Positions 1 through 5,331 of a stretch of DNA of 5,331 nt are shown here, piece after piece; positions within the stretch are counted from its first letter, which is position 1; each line of letters begins with the position of its first letter. This DNA comes from Caulobacteraceae bacterium. GTDB lineage: Bacteria > Pseudomonadota > Alphaproteobacteria > Caulobacterales > Caulobacteraceae. The notes under the pieces were generated by a model. That model ran no database searches and was not told where the DNA came from. It saw nothing but the letters and a program-made list of their open reading frames with translations. Made by a program: the position numbers and the translations under genes. The stretch spans positions 1 to 5,331 of the forward strand of contig JANXWN010000264.1 of the NCBI GenBank assembly GCA_025351125.1, in the 5' to 3' direction.

Positions 1-1703
1 AATCGATCGGCTACGGACGCGACGCCACGCGTTATGGCGAAAACAAGCGCGCGGTCGAAGAAAAGCAGATGGGGCCGTTGATCAAGACGGCGATGACCCG
101 CTGCATTCAGTGCACCCGCTGCGTGCGGTTTATCACCGAGGTGGCGGGCGTGCCGGAAATCGGTCTGATCTCGCGCGGCGAAGACGTCGAAATCACCACC
201 TATCTCGGCTCGGCCGTGTCGAGCGAACTGTCGGCCAACGTCATCGATCTGTGCCCGGTCGGGGCCTTGACGTCCAAACCCTACGCTTTCAACGCCCGAC
301 CGTGGGAATTGACCAAAACCGAAAGTATCGACGTGATGGACGCGCTGGGCAGCGCCATCCGCATCGATGCGCGGGGACCGGCGGTCTTGCGCGTCCTGCC
401 CCGCACCAACGAGGCGGTGAACGAAGAGTGGATCAGCGACAAGACCCGCTACGCCTGTGACGGCCTCGCGCGCCAACGCCTTGACAAACCGATGATCCGG
501 GTTGGCGGCAAACTGCGGGTCGCGAGCTGGGCGGACGCTTTTACCCTGGTGGCGGCGAAGATCAAGGCGGCGGAGCCCGAGCGGATCGGGGCTATCGCCG
601 GAGACCTGCAAGACGCCGAGTCGATGAAGGCGACGCTGGATTTATTCCGGAGTTTGGGCGCGGCCAATCTCGATTGTCGGCAGGACGGCGTGAAACTGGG
701 GGCGGGACCCCGCGAATCCTGGCTGTTCAACTCGACGATCGCCGGGATCGATACGGCGGACGCCTTGATGATCATCGGCTCTAATCCGCGGTTGGAAGCG
801 CCCGTGCTCAACGCGCGCATCCGCAAACGGTGGCTCACCGGCAAGCTGCTGGTGGGAGTGATCGGCGAGCACGCCGATCTGGGCTACGATTACAACTATT
901 TGGGAGCAGGCCCCGAGGCGATCCGGCAATTTGTGCAACACGGTCCAATCGCCAAGGAAAGACCGGCGTTTCTGGTCGGGCAGGGCGCGTTGACCGGCTC
1001 GGCCGGGGCGGCGGTGCTGAACTTGATTGGTCAGGCGGCAAAAACCCTCGGGGTGGTGCGCGAGGGTTGGAACGGCTGGAATGTGTTGCACACGGCGGCG
1101 GCCCGGGTCGGCGGGCTGGATATGGGCTTTGTTCCGGGTAAGGACGGGCTGAGCGCTCGCGAAATGGCTGCGGAAGGTGCTCTGGACGTTCTATTTCTGC
1201 TGGGCGCCGACGAGATCGATCTCACAAACACCGACGCCTTCGTGGTCTATCTCGGCACGCACGGCGACGTCGGCGCGAACCGGGCCGACGTGATTTTACC
1301 GGGAGCCGATTACACTGAAAAACCTGGCTTGTATGTCAATACCGAAGGGCGCGTGCAGCGCGCCGAGCGGGCGGTATTTCCAAAGGGCGAGGCAAAAGAA
1401 GACTGGACCATTCTGCGCGCTCTGTCCGCCTATGTCGGTGCGAAACTGCCCTACGATTCCCTCGATCAATTGCGCGCCCAATTATTTTCCGAGCATCCGA
1501 CTTTCGGCCAAATCGATTTTGCGCCGGGATTGATCCCGGCGGCGCTGGATTGCGGGGCGCTCGGCGTCGCGGGCGAGATCGACGACAAGCCGTTCGTCAG
1601 TCCGATAAAGGCCTTCCACCTCACCAATCCCATCGCCCGCGCCAGCGTAACCATGGCCGAGTGCGCCGCCATCGCGGCGGGTTTGAAACTCGCGGCGGAG
1701 TAG
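1..1703 (+). CDS. nuoG: NADH-quinone oxidoreductase subunit G, 5'-truncated by window edge
   Basis: NuoG is the large Fe-S subunit of the peripheral (NADH-side) arm of complex I and relays electrons from NuoE/F toward NuoI. The frame is open from the left edge: the first whole codon is at 3, and 566 residues are visible. The ATG at 69 is internal, because the 22 codons before it ([20 protein letters not shown]...) match the family's conserved stretch just after the N5-cluster ligands. Roughly the first 120 residues, with the [2Fe-2S] N1b and N5 ligands, therefore lie upstream. The N4 [4Fe-4S] ligands are visible: CIQCTRC (Cys codons at 102, 111 and 120) and the Cys of LCPVGAL at 252. No N7-type CxxCxxxC motif follows, as in alphaproteobacteria and mitochondria and unlike E. 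coli. From about base 480 on lies the degenerate molybdopterin-oxidoreductase-like domain, and the C-terminal [15 protein letters not shown] block is typical. The stop is 5 bases before nuoH. Identification is very secure. Confidence 0.97.
   Translation, partial: SIGYGRDATRYGENKRAVEEKQMGPLIKTAMTRCIQCTRCVRFITEVAGVPEIGLISRGEDVEITTYLGSAVSSELSANVIDLCPVGALTSKPYAFNARPWELTKTESIDVMDALGSAIRIDARGPAVLRVLPRTNEAVNEEWISDKTRYACDGLARQRLDKPMIRVGGKLRVASWADAFTLVAAKIKAAEPERIGAIAGDLQDAESMKATLDLFRSLGAANLDCRQDGVKLGAGPRESWLFNSTIAGIDTADALMIIGSNPRLEAPVLNARIRKRWLTGKLLVGVIGEHADLGYDYNYLGAGPEAIRQFVQHGPIAKERPAFLVGQGALTGSAGAAVLNLIGQAAKTLGVVREGWNGWNVLHTAAARVGGLDMGFVPGKDGLSAREMAAEGALDVLFLLGADEIDLTNTDAFVVYLGTHGDVGANRADVILPGADYTEKPGLYVNTEGRVQRAERAVFPKGEAKEDWTILRALSAYVGAKLPYDSLDQLRAQLFSEHPTFGQIDFAPGLIPAALDCGALGVAGEIDDKPFVSPIKAFHLTNPIARASVTMAECAAIAAGLKLAAE
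1697..1700 (+). promoter_or_regulatory. Shine-Dalgarno site of nuoH
   Basis: GGAG lies 8 bases before the ATG at 1709, inside the last codons of nuoG. It decides the nuoH start: the same frame is open back to an ATG at 1550, but that 53-codon extension is arginine-rich, lies wholly within nuoG and resembles no NuoH N-terminus. Its position suggests that nuoH translation is coupled to termination of nuoG (inference). Confidence 0.7.
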
Positions 1704-1708
1704 AGCGG

Positions 1709-2785
1709 ATGCGCGCGACCGATTTTTGGGCAACGCCGCTGGGTTGGGGTTTGATTACCTTTGGTCAAATCATGGCGGTGCTCGTCTGGCTTTTGATATC
1801 AGAAGCCTTCTTTCTGTTGGCGGACCGGAAAATCTGGGCCGGCGTGCAGATGCGCAAGGGCCCTAATGTGGTTGGGCCGTTCGGTCTGCTGCAGTCTTTC
1901 GCCGATCTCATCAAGTTTGTGCTCAAAGAGCTTGTCGTCCCGTCGGGGGCCGACAAATTCATCTTTTTGTTGGCGCCGGTGATCAGTTTCACGCTCGCTT
2001 TCGGGGCCTGGGCGGTGATCCCGTTGGCGCCCGGTTGGGTGGTCTCTAACATCAATGTCGGGATTTTATATCTGTTCGCCATTTCGTCGCTCGGCGTTTA
2101 CGGCATCATCATGGGCGGCTGGGCGTCGAACTCAAAATACCCGGTCCTCGGCAGCTTGAGGTCAGCGGCGCAGATGGTGAGCTATGAGGTTTCCATCGGT
2201 TTTGTCATCATCACCGTTATCCTGCTGTCGGGTTCGCTCAACCTCGTGACAATCGTCGAGAAACAAGGCGGCGGGTTTTGGAATTGGAACATTTTAGGCG
2301 GTGGCGGCTGGAAGAACCTGCCGGTGGCTCTCGTGATGATACCGATGTCGGTGGTGTTTTTCATCTCGGCCCTCGCGGAAACTAATCGCCCACCGTTCGA
2401 TCTGCCGGATGCGGAGTCGGAGTTGGTGGCCGGCTATCAGGTGGAATATTCGTCCACCCCGTTCCTCCTGTTCATGATCGCCGAGTTGTGCAGCATCTTG
2501 CTGATGTGCGCGATGATCAGCCTGCTGTTTTTCGGCGGCTGGCAGGCGCCGTTTCCGACGCCCTTTTTGGCCTCGTGGCCGGCTACCGCCGTCAGTTTTT
2601 TCGGTTTCATGTGGTTTTTCATGAAGCTGTGTTTTTTATTCTTCCTGTTCGCCATGGTGAAGGCGATCGTGCCGCGTTACCGCTACGACCAATTGATGCG
2701 TCTAGGCTGGAAGGTGTTCCTGCCGCTATCGATCGCCTCGGTTGTGTTGATCGGCGCGTGGCGGGTGTTCGGCCCGGGCGGGTAG
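1709..2785 (+). CDS. nuoH: NADH-quinone oxidoreductase subunit H (quinone-site membrane subunit)
   Basis: NuoH (mitochondrial ND1) is the membrane subunit that forms much of the ubiquinone-binding cavity, where the peripheral arm docks on the membrane arm. The product is 358 residues, a normal alphaproteobacterial length. Visible family blocks are LLADRK (36-41), [19 protein letters not shown] (46-64), ASNSKY (139-144), [12 protein letters not shown] (151-162), the acidic quinone-site loop [20 protein letters not shown] (221-240) with AGYQVEYSS following, and [15 protein letters not shown] near the C-terminus (321-335). About eight hydrophobic helices are apparent, near residues 12-37, 84-106, 115-138, 160-180, 203-223, 251-278, 293-318 and 334-353. 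There is no cleavable signal peptide. The loop at 185-203 is unusually glycine- and tryptophan-rich (GGGFWNWN, then GGGG). The start at 1709 is chosen from its GGAG site and its fit to the family; it follows the nuoG stop by 5 bases. Confidence 0.98.
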   Translation: MRATDFWATPLGWGLITFGQIMAVLVWLLISEAFFLLADRKIWAGVQMRKGPNVVGPFGLLQSFADLIKFVLKELVVPSGADKFIFLLAPVISFTLAFGAWAVIPLAPGWVVSNINVGILYLFAISSLGVYGIIMGGWASNSKYPVLGSLRSAAQMVSYEVSIGFVIITVILLSGSLNLVTIVEKQGGGFWNWNILGGGGWKNLPVALVMIPMSVVFFISALAETNRPPFDLPDAESELVAGYQVEYSSTPFLLFMIAELCSILLMCAMISLLFFGGWQAPFPTPFLASWPATAVSFFGFMWFFMKLCFLFFLFAMVKAIVPRYRYDQLMRLGWKVFLPLSIASVVLIGAWRVFGPGG

Positions 2786-2816
2786 GGCGCAATGGGCGCG
2801 ATAAGGTAAAATATTC

Positions 2817-3308
2817 ATGTTTCAACGCATTGGACAAGCCATCAGGGGCGCGGCGCTCATGGATTTCGTGGGAGCGTTCGGTCTGGGCCTGAAATATATG
2901 GTCCGGCCCAAAGCTACCGTGCTCTATCCCAATGAACGCGGCCCGCAATCGCCGCGATTTCGCGGGGAACACGCGCTTCGCCGCTATCCCAATGGCGAAG
3001 AGCGCTGCATCGCCTGTAAACTCTGCGAGGCGATTTGCCCGGCGCAGGCCATCACTATCGAGGCCGAACCGCGCGACGACGGATCGCGACGCACCACCCG
3101 CTACGACATCGACATGGTCAAATGCATCTATTGCGGCTTATGCCAGGAAGCCTGTCCCGTGGATGCGATCGTCGAGGGCCCTAACACCGAATTTGCCGTC
3201 GAAACCCGCGAAGAACTTTACTACGACAAGGCCCGCTTGCTGGAAAACGGCGATCGGTGGGAACGGCAGATCGCCAAAAATTTGGAACTCGACGCGCCCT
3301 ATCGCTAG
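2817..3308 (+). CDS. nuoI: NADH-quinone oxidoreductase subunit I (2x[4Fe-4S] ferredoxin-like)
   Basis: NuoI (mitochondrial TYKY/NDUFS8) carries clusters N6a and N6b, which pass electrons from NuoG to the N2 cluster of NuoB next to the quinone site. The 163-residue product has an N-terminal amphipathic stretch (about 1-30) that in the family lies along the membrane surface near NuoH. It then has two CxxCxxCxxxCP motifs: [12 protein letters not shown] with Cys 64, 67, 70 and 74, and [12 protein letters not shown] with Cys 103, 106, 109 and 113. All eight cluster ligands are present. The C-terminal [15 protein letters not shown] segment is characteristic of alphaproteobacterial and mitochondrial forms. 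AAGG at 2803-2806, 10 bases before the ATG, is a plausible Shine-Dalgarno site. The gap to nuoH is 31 bases. Length and motifs are intact with nothing missing. Confidence 0.98.
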   Translation: MFQRIGQAIRGAALMDFVGAFGLGLKYMVRPKATVLYPNERGPQSPRFRGEHALRRYPNGEERCIACKLCEAICPAQAITIEAEPRDDGSRRTTRYDIDMVKCIYCGLCQEACPVDAIVEGPNTEFAVETREELYYDKARLLENGDRWERQIAKNLELDAPYR

Positions 3309-3327
3309 GCGCGATTCATGCGCTAAG

Positions 3328-3357
3328 AGGCGGGTAACATTCCTAGGCGACCCGCCT
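3328..3357 (+). repeat. Inverted repeat / hairpin in the nuoI-nuoJ gap
   Basis: AGGCGGGT (3328-3335) is perfectly complementary to ACCCGCCT (3350-3357), giving an 8-bp GC-rich stem with a 14-base loop that itself contains the palindrome CCTAGG (3342-3347). No T-run follows on either strand, so it does not look like a classical rho-independent terminator, and downstream nuo genes are needed in the same complex. An intercistronic mRNA stability or processing element, or chance, are the remaining options. A weaker GCGC/GCGC pair (3309-3312 with 3320-3323) sits just before it. The rest of the 76-base gap holds only the nuoJ ribosome-binding region. Confidence 0.55.
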
Positions 3358-3366
3358 GAAACTAAC

Positions 3367-3372
3367 GGAGAG
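3367..3372 (+). promoter_or_regulatory. Probable Shine-Dalgarno site of nuoJ (long spacing)
   Basis: GGAGAG is the only purine-rich anti-SD match shortly before nuoJ. It lies 12 bases before the ATG at 3385 (14 if the core is GGAG at 3367-3370), longer than the 5-10 bases typical of this kind of site. It starts 9 bases after the inverted repeat, so a folded hairpin would leave it accessible. It supports starting nuoJ at 3385 rather than further upstream, where the frame stays open back to 2932 inside nuoI. Confidence 0.5.
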
Positions 3373-3384
3373 CTTCAGAAACCT

Positions 3385-4002
3385 ATGGTGCTGCAGGCCA
3401 TCGCTTTTTACCTGCTGGCGGCAACCACCCTGGTCGCCGGCCTGGCCGTGATTTCCGCTCGAAATCCGGTGCACTCGGTATTGTTTTTGATAACCGCGTT
3501 CTTTTCCGCGGCCGGCCTGTTCGTGCTTCTCGGGGCGGAGTTTCTGGCGATGATCCTGGTCGTGGTGTACGTCGGCGCCGTGGCGGTGCTGTTCCTGTTT
3601 GTGGTGATGATGCTTGATGTGGATTTTGTCGCTCTGCGGCAGGGCTTCGCACGGTATTTGCCGATCGGCGCCCTTGTTGCCGGGGTCCTCACGGTGGAAA
3701 TGGTGGTCGTCGCCATCAAGGTCGCGACGCAGGGCGCCGCCGGTAAGTCGACCGGTCCAGCGGCGCCATATGCGGGCGTGACCAATATCGAGGCGATCGG
3801 CCGCGTACTTTACACCGACTATGTTTATTTCTTTCAAACGGCCGGTTTGGTCCTGCTGGTGGCGATGATCGGCGCGATCGTGTTGACGCTGAAGCATCGC
3901 GAAAGCGTCAAGCGCCAGGATATCGGCGCTCAGGTGGCGCGGACGCCGGCGGCGGGGATGCGCATCGTGTCGATCAGGTCGGGTGAGGGCCTCGACGAAT
4001 GA
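3385..4002 (+). CDS. nuoJ: NADH-quinone oxidoreductase subunit J (membrane subunit)
   Basis: NuoJ (mitochondrial ND6) is a membrane-arm subunit lying between the quinone module (NuoH) and the antiporter-like subunits. Its third helix is implicated in coupling conformational and proton changes. The product is 205 residues with five predicted helices at about 2-24, 28-49, 53-78, 90-113 and 143-170. Family marks include the NPVHSVLFL motif (27-35), the conserved Glu of GAEFLAMI (Glu52), the helix-3 segment [18 protein letters not shown] (60-77) with Tyr62, and the block [19 protein letters not shown] (133-151) followed by [18 protein letters not shown]. The C-terminal tail (171-205), beginning HRESVKRQD, is polar, as in alphaproteobacterial homologues. 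The frame is open far upstream into nuoI, but family resemblance begins at this ATG. The stop overlaps the nuoK start (ATGA), implying translational coupling. Confidence 0.97.
   Translation: MVLQAIAFYLLAATTLVAGLAVISARNPVHSVLFLITAFFSAAGLFVLLGAEFLAMILVVVYVGAVAVLFLFVVMMLDVDFVALRQGFARYLPIGALVAGVLTVEMVVVAIKVATQGAAGKSTGPAAPYAGVTNIEAIGRVLYTDYVYFFQTAGLVLLVAMIGAIVLTLKHRESVKRQDIGAQVARTPAAGMRIVSIRSGEGLDE
3985..3989 (+). promoter_or_regulatory. Shine-Dalgarno site of nuoK inside nuoJ
   Basis: GAGGG lies 9 bases before the nuoK ATG, within the last codons of nuoJ. Together with the 4-base ATGA overlap it fixes the nuoK start at 3999 and suggests that terminating ribosomes reinitiate on nuoK. Confidence 0.65.
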
Positions 4003-4307
4003 TCATAGGGCTCGCCCATTACCTGACCGTTGCCGCCGTCTTGTTCACGATCGGCGTGCTCGGGATTTTCGTGAATCGAAAAAACGTCATCGTGATTTTG
4101 ATGTCGATCGAGCTTATTTTGTTGGCGGTGAATATCAATTTGGTTTCGTTTTCGGTATTTCTGCACGACGTGATCGGCCAGATATTCGCCTTGTTCGTGC
4201 TGACCGTGGCCGCCGCCGAGGCCGCCGTCGGCCTTGCCATCCTCGTGACCTTCTTCCGCGCGCGCGGCAATATCGCCGTCGATGACGTGTCGGTCATGAA
4301 AGGTTAG
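3999..4307 (+). CDS. nuoK: NADH-quinone oxidoreductase subunit K (membrane subunit)
   Basis: NuoK (mitochondrial ND4L) is the small membrane-arm subunit related to MrpC. It forms part of a proton path next to NuoJ and NuoN. The product is 102 residues, a standard length, with three transmembrane helices at about 3-25, 29-51 and 59-85. The two buried acidic residues essential in the family are present: Glu38 in MSIELI and Glu74 in [10 protein letters not shown], which correspond to E. coli Glu36 and Glu72 with a two-residue offset. The segment NINLVSFS after helix 2 and the C-terminal [20 protein letters not shown] are family-typical. The start overlaps the nuoJ stop by four bases, and the stop is 12 bases before nuoL. 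Confidence 0.98.
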   Translation: MIIGLAHYLTVAAVLFTIGVLGIFVNRKNVIVILMSIELILLAVNINLVSFSVFLHDVIGQIFALFVLTVAAAEAAVGLAILVTFFRARGNIAVDDVSVMKG

Positions 4308-4310
4308 GGG
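4306..4310 (+). promoter_or_regulatory. Shine-Dalgarno site of nuoL overlapping the nuoK stop
   Basis: AGGGG begins within the TAG stop codon of nuoK (4305-4307) and ends 9 bases before the nuoL ATG at 4320. It supports that start and a tight nuoK-nuoL coupling. Confidence 0.7.
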
Positions 4311-4319
4311 CTGCTTTCT

Positions 4320-5331
4320 ATGACGCCCCAACTGCTCGTCACGATCCTCGTCTTCGCGCCCCTCGTCGGCGCTTGCGTCGTCGGCGCCTTGGGGCGGAAG
4401 ATTGGCGACACGCCGTCGATGGCAATCACAACAGGGTTGCTGTTCATATCGTGCGCCTTGGCCTGGAGCGTGTTCGCGCCCGCGGTTTGGGGCGGGCAGT
4501 CTCCGCGTTTCACCGTTATCCTGGCGCCTTTCATCGATGTCGGGGCTTTTCGGTCGGCTTGGTCGATCCGCGTCGATAGCCTGTCGGCGGTGATGTTGGT
4601 CGTGGTGACGAGCGTTTCGGCGCTCGTCCACCTTTATAGCTGGGGCTATATGTCCAATGACACGGGCAAGCCGCGCTTCTTCGCCTATCTGTCGTTTTTC
4701 ACTTTTGCCATGCTGGCCTTGGTCACCGCGGCTGACTTCATGCAACTCTTCTTTGGATGGGAAGGGGTTGGCCTGGCCAGTTATCTGTTGATCGGATTTT
4801 GGCACCACAAGACGACCGCCAACGCCGCCGCGATCAAGGCATTCGTGGTCAACCGGGTCGGCGACGTCGGTTTCGCACTTGGGATTATGACGGTGTTTTG
4901 GGCGTTCGGCACCATCCGTTTCGCCGAAATTTTTCCAATGGTGGCAAGTCATGCCCATCAGTCTTGGGTTTTTGCGGGCTATTCGTGGCGCCTTCTCGAT
5001 CTGGCCTGCGTACTCCTTTTCATCGGCGCGATGGGCAAGTCGGCTCAGTTTCTCCTGCACACCTGGCTGCCCGATGCGATGGAAGGGCCAACACCGGTGT
5101 CCGCCCTGATCCACGCAGCGACGATGGTGACGGCGGGCGTGTATATGGTTTGCCTGCTTTCGCCGATGTATGAATATGCGCCGTTCGCCAAGCATGTCGT
5201 GACGGTGATCGGCGCGGTGACCGGGCTGTTCGCCGCGACGGTCGGTTTGGCGCAGAACGATATCAAGCGGGTTATCGCTTATTCGACCTGTTCCCAGCTC
5301 GGCTATATGTTTTTCGCCGCGGGTGTCGGCG
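4320..5331 (+). CDS. nuoL: NADH-quinone oxidoreductase subunit L, 3'-truncated by window edge
   Basis: NuoL (mitochondrial ND5) is the distal antiporter-like proton-pumping subunit of the membrane arm, homologous to MrpA. The first 337 residues are visible, in one frame with no stop up to the window end. Family members run well over 600 residues, so the second half, including the long lateral helix, is outside. The N-terminus [18 protein letters not shown] is a membrane helix. Conserved marks are LYSWGYM (105-111), [18 protein letters not shown] (144-161) with the key Glu148 (E. coli Glu144), the [11 protein letters not shown] block (178-188) with Asp182, and [19 protein letters not shown] (239-257) with Lys240 (E. 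coli Lys229). These are followed by [18 protein letters not shown] (258-275) and [19 protein letters not shown] (312-330). All key residues of the visible half-channel are intact. It follows nuoK by 12 bases with an AGGGG site. Confidence 0.97.
   Translation, partial: MTPQLLVTILVFAPLVGACVVGALGRKIGDTPSMAITTGLLFISCALAWSVFAPAVWGGQSPRFTVILAPFIDVGAFRSAWSIRVDSLSAVMLVVVTSVSALVHLYSWGYMSNDTGKPRFFAYLSFFTFAMLALVTAADFMQLFFGWEGVGLASYLLIGFWHHKTTANAAAIKAFVVNRVGDVGFALGIMTVFWAFGTIRFAEIFPMVASHAHQSWVFAGYSWRLLDLACVLLFIGAMGKSAQFLLHTWLPDAMEGPTPVSALIHAATMVTAGVYMVCLLSPMYEYAPFAKHVVTVIGAVTGLFAATVGLAQNDIKRVIAYSTCSQLGYMFFAAGVG

Noticed and set aside
642..1091. Several open frames of about 60-150 codons on the minus strand and alternative plus frames inside nuoG.
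   Set aside because: All lie within the conserved nuoG frame, with Arg/Pro/Ser-rich products and no recognisable motifs; they are coding shadows.
1550..1708. Upstream in-frame extension of nuoH with an ATG at 1550.
   Set aside because: It overlaps the conserved C-terminus of NuoG, is Arg-rich and unlike any NuoH. The ATG at 1709 has a GGAG site 8 bases upstream.
2792..2809. Five-codon mini-frame (MGAIR) between nuoH and nuoI that could act as a leader.
   Set aside because: It is very short with a poorly spaced AGGG, and such frames are common by chance; nothing else suggests attenuation.
3328..3357. The nuoI-nuoJ hairpin as a transcription terminator.
   Set aside because: No T-run follows the stem on either strand, and the genes downstream encode obligatory subunits of the same complex.
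2932..3384. Open frame through the second half of nuoI running in frame into nuoJ, suggesting a longer NuoJ or a fusion.
   Set aside because: The extension is Arg/Ala/Pro-rich, out of frame with the perfectly conserved nuoI, and resembles no NuoJ N-terminus. Family similarity begins at the ATG at 3385.
3930..5195. A 421-codon open frame on the minus strand across nuoK and nuoL.
   Set aside because: It lies wholly antisense to well-conserved genes. Its His/Arg/Asp/Gln-rich composition is what the complement of hydrophobic membrane codons gives, and it has no recognisable domain. The openness follows from GC-rich codon bias.

Overview
The window is an internal stretch of a bacterial nuo operon, which encodes the 14-subunit proton-pumping NADH:ubiquinone oxidoreductase (respiratory complex I). 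All genes are on the plus strand in the canonical order nuoG (5' end cut by the window edge), nuoH, nuoI, nuoJ, nuoK and nuoL (3' end cut by the window edge). The GC-rich composition and the protein signatures point to an alphaproteobacterium. NuoG has the N4 cysteine set but no N7 cysteine motif. NuoI is a 163-residue, mitochondrial TYKY-like protein with a [15 protein letters not shown] C-terminus. NuoH carries LADRK and ASNSKY blocks. I cannot place it more finely; a Rhodospirillales-like lineage is only a guess.

Layout: 1-1703 is the C-terminal four-fifths or so of nuoG. 1709-2785 is nuoH, the quinone-site membrane subunit. 2817-3308 is nuoI, a two-[4Fe-4S] ferredoxin-like subunit. 3309-3384 is the largest gap (76 bases) and holds a perfect 8-bp inverted repeat. 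3385-4002 is nuoJ. 3999-4307 is nuoK, which overlaps nuoJ by ATGA. From 4320 to the end is the first 337 codons of nuoL, with no stop reached.

Working together: NuoG and NuoI carry part of the Fe-S chain in the peripheral arm and pass electrons toward quinone at the NuoH interface. NuoH, NuoJ, NuoK and NuoL form the membrane arm that converts quinone reduction into ion translocation. The spacing (5, 31, 76, -4 and 12 bases) and Shine-Dalgarno-like sites before each internal gene indicate one polycistronic transcript. No promoter or convincing rho-independent terminator is visible, as expected inside an operon.

I found no mobile element, CRISPR array, RNA gene, frameshift or foreign insertion, and nothing that supports a previously undescribed system. 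The most notable non-coding element is the hairpin between nuoI and nuoJ. The other observations are minor.
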